A DNA stretch of 64,000 nucleotides, from NCBI RefSeq assembly GCF_026914185.1, contig NC_070571.1:248001-312000 (forward strand). Direction: 5' to 3'. Shown one piece after another: positions 53,000 to 62,797 of the stretch (the first letter of the stretch is position 1; each line of letters starts with the position of its first letter). This stretch comes from Puccinia triticina (lineage: Eukaryota; Basidiomycota; Pucciniomycetes; Pucciniales; Pucciniaceae). Below the pieces are notes generated by a model. That model was not told where the DNA came from, searched no databases, and was given only the letters and a program-made list of their open reading frames with translations. The translations under genes were made by a program, and so were the position numbers.

Positions 53000-55268
53000 A
53001 TGTCTGTCGACTCGCCCGCAAATGCCAACGACAAACCAAACGATATTGGACCAGATGGCGAAAAGATTAAAGGCTTGCGAACCTCACTTCTGCGGTCGTT
53101 TCATCCTGAAGCTAACCTTCTCCTCATTTCGGATTTCAAAGATATGACTTATTACGAACTTCTAGGCGTCAGAGGCGATGCGACCGACATAGATCTCAAG
53201 GTTCCTCTTCCTCCTGCTTTTCATAGTAGTCACTGACTATCATGTCTATTCTTTGGCTTTCTGTGACAACTCACTAATATACCCAAGAGTCGCTGGTTTA
53301 TTTCATCTATCCGTTCTCATCGTTCATAGAAAGCTTACCGGAAAGCTGCTATTCGATGGCACCCAGACAAGTTGAGTTTCATGTTCCAGTCGAATCAATT
53401 CTACAGCTGGCACTTATCATAATTTCGGTTTGCCTACTGTTAGGAACCCTGGAGACGAAGAGGCTCAGAAGAAATTTGTCTCGATCGGTGAAGCTTATCA
53501 AATCCTTTCGGACCCTCAGTCAGTCGCCGCCCATTCCACACAACCCTTTTTATCAAAAAAAATATTGACCGCTATTATCGGCCCTACTTACAACCCAATC
53601 ATTGATACAGGGAAAGAGCTTTCTACAACAAGAACGGCAAGCGTGAGCATGGTCAAGCAGGTCAAATGCCCATGGAGGATCCAGGAAAATTGTTCGAGAC
53701 TATGTTTGGTGGTGAAAAGTTCCGGGTTCGCCAATTTGCATGTATCCCCAACAGATTCCAGATAAGTGGACAATTCGAGCTAAATTTCATTATTTATTAG
53801 GATTGGATCGGTGAAATATCCTTAGGTAAAGATATAGGCAAGGCATTTGAAACCCATACTACTGAAGAAGAGCGAGAAACAATGAAAGCCGAATGGGCTG
53901 CTAAGCAACAAGCCAATGGCTCGGCTAATCAGCAACAGACAATCAAACATGATTTGGACACATCGGTCGCACCTTCTAGTCCTAAAAACACTACACCGGA
54001 CCTGCGACGTAGCCCATCTCTAGCACCGGGGTCAGGCATTCAACCCAGTCCAGCTAACGCCACCACTTCTACTACCCTCGCGTCATCCTCAAGTCAACCG
54101 CCCGGATCTGCCGCCCCTTCAACTTCGAATGCGACTCCGGCAGCGAAGCCCTCGCTAAAACAAACTCCTGAACAACGAGCTGAAGCTGAGAAATACGAAA
54201 AACAGCGAAAAGAAGATACGGTCAATCGAGTAAACGACTTGACCAAAAAATTGTTGGAAAGGATCCGGCCGCTAGTCGAAGCTGCCAAACCAGGAGAACC
54301 AGGTGACCCGGAGACTGAGCGGTTCAGGAATGGAATCAAAATGGAAGCCGAAGATTTGAAATTGGAAAGCTTTGGTGTTGAATTATTGCGGTTGATTGGT
54401 ACCGTCTACTATACCAAGGGTAGGTGATACACTAGCTACAATCAACCGGCCGCGCTCCAATTGCCTGACTGTGATATGTCATATTTTATTTCTATGGCGA
54501 ATGGTCAAATGCAGCTTCGACGTATATCAAACTCCATCGATCGAAATCTCCCTTCACCAACTTTCTTGGGCTCCCTGGGTTCTATGAGAACACGAAGCAA
54601 AAGGGAAAGATGATCAAAGAGGCATGGGGAATGTTGAGCTCAACGTTAGATGTGCAAACGGCGATGATGGACCTCGAAAAGCGACAAGAAAAGGGTGAAC
54701 TGCCTGAGGAAGAGATGGAGAAATTGAACAAGGACCTGGTTGGAAAGGTTTGTTGGTAGTTTTTTTGTTTTGTTTTGGAAGTAGGCTGAGTGACTATGTA
54801 CATTTCCAATTGACGCATCACGATTTTCCTGCTCAGCTACTGTTGATTTCTTGGAAGGGAACACGCTTCGAATCGGGTGCGATACTTCGTCAAGTTGCTG
54901 ACAATGTCCTGTCAAAGGTATGAATGACTCCTTTGATGCCCTGCTGGGGCCTTTTGAGTTTTGAATGACTGTTGATTGAGCTTGGTTGCCGCTCATACTA
55001 AGGACTCTCCGAATGTTACCGATGAGACGATCATGAATCGGGCGAGGGCACTGGTACTGATTGGAGAGATTTTCAAGGGTGTCGAACCTGACGAAACAGA
55101 TGAAGAACGCAGGGAACTCGAGCGGTCAGTGTTTTGTTTTGTTTTGTTTTTTTGGATGTGTGTCTGATTTTTGGGGTTGAGGCTGATTGTGATGGATCGG
55201 TTGTTCTGCTGGATAGCCTGGTCGCCGAGGCAGCAGCCAAGAAGAAGGACAAGAAAGTCAAAAAATGA
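53000..55268 (+). CDS. CAJ1/DJP1-type J-domain protein with DnaJ-X domain
   Basis: Nine exons: 53,000-53,200, 53,330-53,370, 53,444-53,518, 53,611-53,725, 53,801-54,419, 54,515-54,747, 54,837-54,917, 55,003-55,124 and 55,217-55,268, giving one frame of 512 residues. The J domain begins at TYYELLGV (about residue 49), with the Hsp70-stimulating HPD at 78-80. A Ser/Thr/Pro/Ala-rich linker follows, then a DnaJ-X domain (about 290-470: ELLRLIGTVY, FLGLPGFYENTKQKG) and a Lys-rich tail. Yeast CAJ1 and DJP1 are co-chaperones of this type; DJP1 acts in peroxisomal protein import. Unlike CAJ1, it has about 48 extra N-terminal residues before the J domain. Several inferred donors are unusual (GTTCCT, GTTGAG, GTTCGC, GTTTGT); frame continuity and homology support them. 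The next gene starts about 500 bp downstream on the same strand. Confidence 0.88.
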
Positions 55269-55764
55269 GGCAGCTATCCTTCTTCGGTAGAGAAACTCGT
55301 AGCAATGAGCGGAGGCCACCCCTGAGCATCCTCTATTTTACTTTCTGAAATGATGCCATAGGATCGTTCTTTGTTTTCCATGTTCTGCTTGCATCTGTCT
55401 CCAGTTTCTCTTTTTCTTTCCTGCAATCTCATGCTTCGCACCAGCCATACCGGATCTGATCTTCATGGTCACCTCACACATCTCGACACATTTAAATACA
55501 TCAATACATGCTGATAACGATGTGTTGTACTTAGTCTATCTTTCCATCCATCCATCTTTCCCTCTTCCCTCTGCTCACCCTCCGCACCTTTCCCTCCATC
55601 GCGGCGGATCGAGACCTGCGTAATGATACCCTTCTTGAGCTGAAACAGCGTTCGAGGGCCTGCCGAACCCTTCGCGCCGATTGCAGAGACCCATGTGATG
55701 AGATCGTTGCACAAAATCCTCACTCACACATCCATCCATCCATCCACCCAGATCCCCCCAGCCC

Positions 55765-57934
55765 ATGTCCATCTTCAGCATCGGCAGATTCGGGCTAGGA
55801 CCCTCGCCGAGGCGCTCCATATGGGTCGGCTCCCATTCGGATACGATCTACGGGCCAGCCACCCCAGTCGGAGTCAAATCGGCATTGGCCATCATCCGTA
55901 TCGATGGTCCTCAGGCTGTCGACGTCTATCACTCAATCACTCGAGCTCTCAAACCAACCAACGCACCACCAAAGCCTCCTCCTCCCGGCAAGGTCATCCT
56001 CCGCAAGGTAATCTGTCCCGTGACCCATCATATCATCGATCCCGAGGCTGCCATCCTGCGATTCGATCATCCGCAACACGCCGCATCGACGGTCGAATTC
56101 CACCTGCACGGCTCACCTGCCATCACCAAGGCCCTTCTCGGCACTCTATCCAAGCTCCGCCATCTCCGACTCGCGCAACCTGGTGAATTCACCCGCAGGC
56201 GGTTCGTCCGCGCAAATGGCAAAATGGACATCAATAAAATCTTGGGCCTCAAACACTTAATTGAAGCAGAAACTGAAGAACAAAGGAGATGGGCTGTCTC
56301 CGAATTCGATGTCAGTTCTTTTTCAATCCAACCCCTTATTATACTGATGATAACGATGCTGATTCTTGAGAATGTTTTTTTTCTTCTTCTTCTTCCTTTC
56401 CATGCATGTAGTCACGATTTGACCAAACATACCGCCAGATGCGAGAAAAATTGAAGCAATCGATGGCACTTTGTGAAGCGATTATCGATTTCAGTGAGGA
56501 TGGATCGATGGATGATGGAGAGATTTGGAATCAGGTTATTGATCATCTCCTTGATCTCAAGTCGACTGTCAATATCCAATTATCTCAATCTCAGCGACGC
56601 GAGAAAATCTCGATGGGCATCAAGGTCTCTCTCTACGGCTCCCCGAACGTTGGGAAAAGCACTCTTCTTAACTACCTGATCAATCGAGAGGCTGCTATCG
56701 TATCCCCCTATCCTGGAACCACGCGCGACATAATCGAGGTGTCCATTGATTATCATGGATTTCCAGTCATCTTGTCAGATACCGCTGGGCTTCGGTCCAG
56801 CAATGACCCAGTCGAAGAAATCGGGATCAACAGAGCTAAGGAAAAGTTGAGCACATCGAAACGTTCTTCAATGCAACTTTGCCTTTTTGCTGTCCAGACC
56901 AATTAAACATCAATATCCTCGCATAATTTGTCTTATTAGCATCAGCAAGGCGGACGTTCGGCTATTACTAGTTTCGGCAATTGATGTGGATTCATTCGAT
57001 GACCAAGATTCCATTCTGGGGCAAGAAGCCCAAGATAATCGACCAACTATGATCTTGGTTACTAAGACTGACCTGCTCACAGATTTGCCTGGCCATATTG
57101 ATCTAATAGTCAAGAAACTCAACCATCACTTTCCTGGCGTCCCGATCCATCCGATCAGCGTGTCCAATCAAACTCCTCAACGTGGAATGCCCCAGTTCAT
57201 CAAATCGTTGGAGGATTACTTGAGATCCTTGTCAGTCCTGACTGGCTTTTTTCAGTTGATAGCTTGATGTAAAAAGAACAGAAACCTGAACGTTTTTTCT
57301 TCCTGCCAATTTTATTTTTGTTTTTATTGCCCACTGTCTAGGTATGGATCAGAGGGATCCGAAAAACAAAACTCATTTTATTTGACAAATTATCAAAAGA
57401 TACACCTCGAGAAAATTTTATTACACATAAAAGCATTCATTGATCGTTTGCGGGTTCATCTCTCTGGCCGAAGAGATGATAATCAGCCTCGGGAAGACCT
57501 AGATTTAGTGATTCTGATCGAAGAATTGCGACTGGTGTCCGGTCTGCTAGCTAAATTATCCTTCACTAATCTTCCGCCCTCTCAACTTGATCATCATCAC
57601 CATCCGGACGAAATTTCCACGGATGAAATACTTGGTGAAATGTCGGTGTGAATTTCCTCCTCTCGTGAACTTTGAATCACTTCTTCTCGGGGCCCCCCTC
57701 AGAATCGAAGTAGGTCCTCCAAAGCTAGATTTTCCCGCGAAAAATCTAGACTTTGAGGGTCTAATTCAACATCTGCAAGGGCCTCAGATTTAGCGAGAAG
57801 TCCTGCAAGGGCCTCAGATTTGACGAGAAGTCTTCTATATCACCTTAGTTTTACGTCCTTCCACTGACAACAACCATTTCCTTCTTTCTTTCACTATTTG
57901 GCGTAGTTTTAGTAGCTTTTGCATTGGGAAATGA
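55765..57934 (+). CDS. MSS1: Mitochondrial tRNA-modification GTPase MSS1/GTPBP3 (MnmE)
   Basis: Five exons: 55,765-56,310, 56,412-56,845, 56,940-57,230, 57,342-57,641 and 57,907-57,934, 532 residues, close to yeast MSS1. Residues about 25-150 are the formyl-THF-binding N-terminal domain (DTIYGPATPVG). The central helical domain surrounds an inserted G domain with P-loop GSPNVGKS (258-265), the PGTTRD switch, DTAG (305-308) and TKTD (368-371). The C-terminus is FSSFCIGK (FCIGK at 528-532), whose Cys is characteristic of the MnmE family; it is encoded by a 28-nt last exon joined by a GTCGGT...GTAG intron of 265 nt. With MTO1 it adds the carboxymethylaminomethyl group to U34 of mitochondrial tRNAs. 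The basic N-terminus fits mitochondrial import. Stopping at the in-frame TGA (57,649-57,651) would lose the FCIGK motif. Confidence 0.93.
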
Positions 57935-58006
57935 ATCTTTACACCGGCGCGTTCATTCATCGCATTCAACTTCACTTCTGTTTGGCGTGGAGGTGAAGGC
58001 ATGTAC
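57935..58006. other. 3' flank of MSS1 and left target duplication
   Basis: Non-coding; the last eight bases GCATGTAC are the left duplication of the adjacent MITE. A 27-30 bp tandem duplication (CTGCAAGGGCCTCAGATTT) sits in the preceding last intron at about 57,770-57,830. Confidence 0.4.
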
Positions 58007-58201
58007 TAAGGATGGCTAATGGGTGGGCTTTCCAATGGGCCACCTGCGGGCTCCAATTGCGCCAATCATTTTTTTTGCTCATGAACCAGACAAGACAGCC
58101 TCTGGGGTTCTAGACCATTTACTTAGATTTACTTAGATGAGAGGCCTGTTCACTCAAACCCCTTGTTTGGATGTTGCCGGGCTGCCCATTAGCCATCCTT
58201 A
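58007..58201. mobile_element. 195-bp MITE, hAT-like
   Basis: TIR TAAGGATGGCTAATGGG and its inverse are flanked by the 8-bp duplication GCATGTAC (57,999-58,006 and 58,202-58,209). The length and 8-bp duplication suit a non-autonomous hAT element. It lies between the MSS1 stop and RAD51. Confidence 0.85.
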
Positions 58202-58209
58202 GCATGTAC

Positions 58210-58978
58210 CAATGTATCATCCTTCATTCGGTTGGGAATTGATTGAGTAAATTATGAAAAATCTGGATACAATGCAATTATGCATCTGGTTCACCGTGGG
58301 CCATGAGGAAGTATGTTTTGTGTTTGATAAATACATAAATTTCAAGAAGGCGAGCTTCCATGAACATCAACCTCCTCCCGACCAACCAACCCTTTTTGTT
58401 CAGGCTCCAGAGAGCTGAATCCTGTCAGGATGTTGCTTTCGTGCTGCGCTCCAGAGCGCCAAAAATGGGCATTGCTTGCGTGCTGCTCTTCGGCGAGTCA
58501 AAATAGCAATGCCCAGCTGCATCACTTTACTTCCGCTCTCCACAGGGCTAACAAACCGATCCTGGCTAGGTGTTGCTTCCAAGGTAGTTCTGTCAGCTTC
58601 TGAGGTATTAAAAACCTTGAGTTGTGAGTTATTCCAAGGCTTTTGGGGGAGCAGTTACTCAGCAGCAGTCATCTGAGCGGGCAGGCCTTAGCCCAATAGG
58701 GGGTTTCACAGTTGGGAAACCTGGGAAGGAGTTCAAGCGCTCGCGAGAGCCACGGTAGAGAGAATACATATAGTAGTCCGGTTGTCTGGGGTTATCTACC
58801 GAGCTAGGCGGGAACAAGACTGTGGAGTATGTAAGTATATGGGGCCTGTGACAGCCTTGTGAAGTCCGCGGTAAGCGCGGGCTTTCCAAGTACAGGCGCT
58901 TGACAAGGAAGAACTGAGGAAAGCAACGCCGAACGGATAGAAAACGAGAACATCCTCAAAGAAGTCATCGTGGGAGAG
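58210..58978. other. Intergenic region upstream of RAD51
   Basis: No gene supported on either strand. A GTGCTGC-CTCCAGAGCG/GTGCTGCTCTTCGGCGAG pair near 58,440-58,500 is a weak internal repeat. The last 200 bp presumably hold the RAD51 promoter and 5' leader; no TATA box is evident. Confidence 0.4.
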
Positions 58979-60339
58979 ATGGCTGAAGAAAACTCCGGAA
59001 CGGTGCGTTGTCAAAATTCTTGTTCCCATCCAGCAGGTTCGCAAGTAGAGTCCTTCGTACATAGACGCGAGAAACAAACTGCTCGAATTCTGATTCTGTT
59101 GCACAACTTCGAACGGATTAGCAAGATCAACAGGTCGAAGACGAAGAAGAGGATTCCGTCGCCTTAGGTCCAACGCCTATCAGTGCACTCTCAGAGCATG
59201 GTATTAGTGCATCGGATATCAAGAAACTCACCGAAGCCGGAAACGATACCATCGAAGCCATCGCGTACCAGCCCCGTAAAGCGTTATTATCGATCAAAGG
59301 CATTTCAGAAGCCAAAGCAGACAAGCTCTTATCGATTTGCCATCAACTCGTCCCACTCGGCTTTACCACAGCAGCCGAAATCCATAATCGTAGATCGGTG
59401 ATGATCCATATCACAACAGGTTCTAAGAACTTAGATACTATGCTTGGCGGCGGAATAGATACCCAGTCCATCACTGAATTTTATGGCGAATTTCGTACTG
59501 GTAAAAGTCAACTTTGCCATCATCTAGCCGTCAGCTGTCAATTACCTGCAAATATGGGTGGGGGTGAAGGAAAATGTATGTTTATTGATACTGAGGGCAC
59601 TTTTCGTCCCGAGAGGATCCTTGCAATCGCCGAACGATACGGCATGGATGGTGAAGAGGTACTCAATAATATTGCTGTCGCCAGGGCTTACAATTCCGAT
59701 CATCAGTCTCAACTCTTACGTGAGGCCTCAAGACTGATGACCCTCTCTCGGTAGGAGAAATTCATCAATTTTGTGGAATCTCGTTTCTGGTGTGATGTGC
59801 ACCTGCATTAAGATTTAACTCATTTTGACCCTCAAAAATGCAGATTTGCCATTCTTATCGTTGACTCCGCCACAGCCCTCTATAGAACTGATTACAGTGG
59901 TAGAGGAGAACTAGCGGACCGACAGGCTCATTTGGCGAAGTTCCTACGAGGTTGTCTTGGCTTGGCGGAGCAGTTTGGGGTCGCAGTCGTCGTTACCAAC
60001 CAAGTCATGTCCAGTCCCGATTCAGGACCTGGTGGTGGTGGATTGGGCAAAGCTCCTATCGGTGGTAACATTATGGCACATAGCTCTACAACCCGGTAAT
60101 TTCTCAGTCTTATTATCCGAACGAGATCACTCCTCTGGCCAAATTGGTTATAACTCGGCTAATTTTTACAATTTCTGTTTCTCATCATTGTTTTCGCGTG
60201 TGTACTTAAAAGCCTGCAATTTAGGAAAGGCAGGGAAACTACGAGAATAGTGAAATTGATCGACTCGCCTTGCCTGCCTGAGGGCGAAACAAAAATGGCC
60301 ATCTATCAAAATGGAATCGGGGACCCAGAAGAAGAATAA
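58979..60339 (+). CDS. RAD51: RAD51 recombinase
   Basis: Four exons: 58,979-59,002, 59,134-59,750, 59,844-60,095 and 60,213-60,339, giving 339 residues, the usual RAD51 length. The N-terminal HhH domain ([25 protein letters not shown]) is followed by TTGSK-LD, Walker A GEFRTGKS (126-133), Walker B ILIVDS (D221) and [11 protein letters not shown]. The C-terminus reads [15 protein letters not shown]...[12 protein letters not shown]51 forms filaments on single-stranded DNA and drives strand exchange in homologous recombination in the nucleus. RAD51 rather than DMC1 is favoured by the GPTPIS and [11 protein letters not shown] segments. The last intron can use a second acceptor 12 nt downstream (60,224) in the same frame, removing LQFR. 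The first exon is only 24 nt; its start is the only suitable ATG. Confidence 0.95.
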
Positions 60340-60530
60340 AATGAGCACAACCCTCTAGTATTCGTCCTTCGGAAATTTCCTTCGCATCTTCTCCCTCATT
60401 TTTTCCTCCTATTTGGTGCTCGATTTTTGCATTTATCATTGCATTTAGCGGTGTATGTTTGTATGTTTATCCACATGTATTTTGATCCCTCTCGGAGAAA
60501 AAAATACAATCCTTATCTAGTCGTTTGAAG

Positions 60531-61070
60531 TTATGAATTGCCTTTTTTTGCAGTGATACATGTGAAGGAGACACAAGAATAGTGGAGTGTACGTTGTCCA
60601 TCGTTTTTAAGGGGCAACATGGCCCTGCAGGAAAGGGGATCACAATAAAAACAGTTCAAATCAAGTGGTGTCAATAAGTTACAACTGCGGTCACTCTCTC
60701 CAGGACTGCAACCATCTAAAAATGCCAGTTCATGTGGTCCTGTTAATAAGAGAGATGGAAACAGTGTGGCATACCGAATCAGGAGGTCAGTTTTGACTTT
60801 CTTCATTCCAACATCAGAGCAATCTGTGCTCAAACTTGAAGTTGTGCCATTATACTTCCCACGTAACTCTTCAATGTCATCAGAGGCATAAACCTTTTGG
60901 GATATTTTGCCGATCGATCCCCCCCGGCGTTTGGATCCCTGGAATGATAACCTTGTGCCACGACTGTGTAGATGGGTCTCAATGAATCAACAACCCACTT
61001 CAGGTTCTTAACTACCTCCTCCTCTTCCTTTTCAACCAAAGTGGCCAGTTCATCCCAACTAGTTTTTTGG
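60531..61070 (-). pseudogene. Possible gene remnant, unidentified
   Basis: Overlapping minus-strand frames contain protein-like, charged segments (VEKEEEEVVKNLKWVVDSL; KVYASDDIEELRGKYNG) that must change frame to connect, and a possible short intron near 60,735-60,770. No start, end or family can be established. Confidence 0.25.
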
Positions 61071-61480
61071 CAGGCGGGCTGCCTGGTTGTACGGGTACTT
61101 GTTTCTGAATTGATATTATTAGTTAGACCCTAACTTAACTAAGTCTCTCTTGATGTGGAGGGGTCGTGTTGGAATTTGGTCTCCACTTATCCCTAAAATC
61201 CATTCCATTTCTCAATTCACCATCTCCACCTACTTTATCCTCCTCTATAGACTAGTCTTCAGATCAAAGATATCCAACACTTATGTGGCCCCCTTTCTAT
61301 GTGGTCTGTGGTTATCCATGGTCATGTTGCTTTCTTACTATCTTGTAGACATTGTTCCCTGATTAGAATAGATTTTTAGCTTTCCAGTTTACTGCTTATC
61401 CTCTACATTGTAAAGATGGCAATTGGTACCCGGTACCACCTGGTTTATGGACTCAGATGAACAGCAGGTACCACACCTGG
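61071..61480. other. Intergenic, no gene seen
   Basis: AT-rich to mixed sequence. Near 61,428 an inverted GGTACCCGGTACC and a repeated AGGTACCACACCTGG-like segment precede the LTR fragment. Confidence 0.4.
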
Positions 61481-61700
61481 TGTGGTAGACGGAAAAGTGA
61501 AAAATCAAAAGTTTTTTCTCATACATATATTTACTAACCCTAGGCCTCAAGATACCACCAAATGGACCTCAGAAATGGGTTCTACGGCCAATGTTACCCC
61601 TAGTCACCACTGGAAGTGTCACTGGAACCCCGCTGTAAAGCTCAAAAGTGTTCCTGAGAACCTTTTGCTGAGTGCGGAAAGGGATGTATGAGGAAACCTC
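61481..61700 (+). repeat. 5' fragment of an A-like LTR
   Basis: The first about 140 bp (TGTGGTAGACGG, AAAAGTTTTTTCT, CTAGGCCTCAAGATACC, TTCTACGGCCAAT, CCCCTAGTCACCACTGGAAG) match the start of the element A LTR with a few differences. The rest diverges, and it is cut by the R-family LTR starting at 61,701. Confidence 0.75.
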
Positions 61701-62703
61701 TGCCTTTCCTGGTTCACTAGACACTAAAACAAGCCCACCAATCTCAGATTGGCAGGTTTAATGTAGTGATAGTGGAGTGTTATCAAAAGATAACTGTTGT
61801 TATAAAGTGGGTGCAATGAAGTTGCTAAAATGTGTTATGAGTGAGGAGTCTGGACTTCAACCAGGTGATAGTTGGTCAAAGAGGACCCCTCAGAGGTTTG
61901 TGTTATGTAATGTAAGTGTTGTGTAGAGTTGTTATTTTGTGTGTAAGCGTTTTTAATGTGTGTAAAACCAAAATATAGGGTGACTGATATATTGTGGAGT
62001 GAGCAGTTGTGTACTTTGTTATAGGGGAAACTGAGTGCAGGTAGTCTGCTAGTAGTCAGCCGGGGGAAATTTACAACAGGGGAGGAGAGCCTCCTTTTAT
62101 AGACAACAGTGAGGGATTTTAGCTCCAGAGGAGCTCCACATGAGATATTTTAGCTAGGTACATGAGGGTTTTTGGCTAGTACATATACGGAATGGGTGAA
62201 TGTGATTGGTCAGGACTGTGCAGGTGATTATGGGTTATGACATGCAGGCTGAATCAGGAGGTGCGATTGGTCAGGACTGGATGTTAGTGTAGTCATCCTG
62301 TAACCAGGTCACCTGCTGTTGTTATGCAACAAAAATCCACTAGCGCATGCAGCTAGTGCATGCAGCTATCACATGCAGCTAGCACCTGCATGTGGGCCTG
62401 CATGTGTACACTGTATGTATGTAAGTGATGATGCAGCTATGTGTAAATATGTATGTAGCTATCTATGTAACCGTGTGTGTAACTAAGTGTTGTAAATGTG
62501 GATTGTGTAACTGTTTGTTATGGTTCGGCTTGGAGGGAGGGGACGGATGTCAGGTCTTCTAGCTCTTTAGGTTGATTGCTAGGTGGGGAAGAAGTGAGGA
62601 TCTTCCCCCGGCTCCCATCTAAGGCAGAGAGCCGTGACATGTATGTACAGGTGTGACATGTCCCTGGCGCAGGCCATGGCGCGCACTGGAGCGGCTCATA
62701 ACA
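61701..62703 (-). repeat. 3' LTR, R family
   Basis: On the minus strand it starts TGTTATGAGCCGC directly after the purine tract AAGGGGGGAGTAG and ends GGAAAGGCA, about 1003 bp. TATAAAAGG (minus) is at 62,093-62,101. An ATTAAA is followed by the CCAATC-TGA-GATTGG hairpin (61,738-61,752). GCATGCAGCTA repeats occupy 62,340-62,400. Confidence 0.8.
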
Positions 62704-62797
62704 CTACTCCCCCCTTAACGCCCAAGCCCCCGGCTCTGCGCTCTCTCCCTCGGCGGCAATAAAAAACCCTGTGGGCAAAAAAGCCTACCCTCTCTAT

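Noticed and set aside
58796..59173. 125-codon minus-strand ORF over the RAD51 start
   Set aside because: Antisense shadow of the RAD51 first exons and intron, with no domain.
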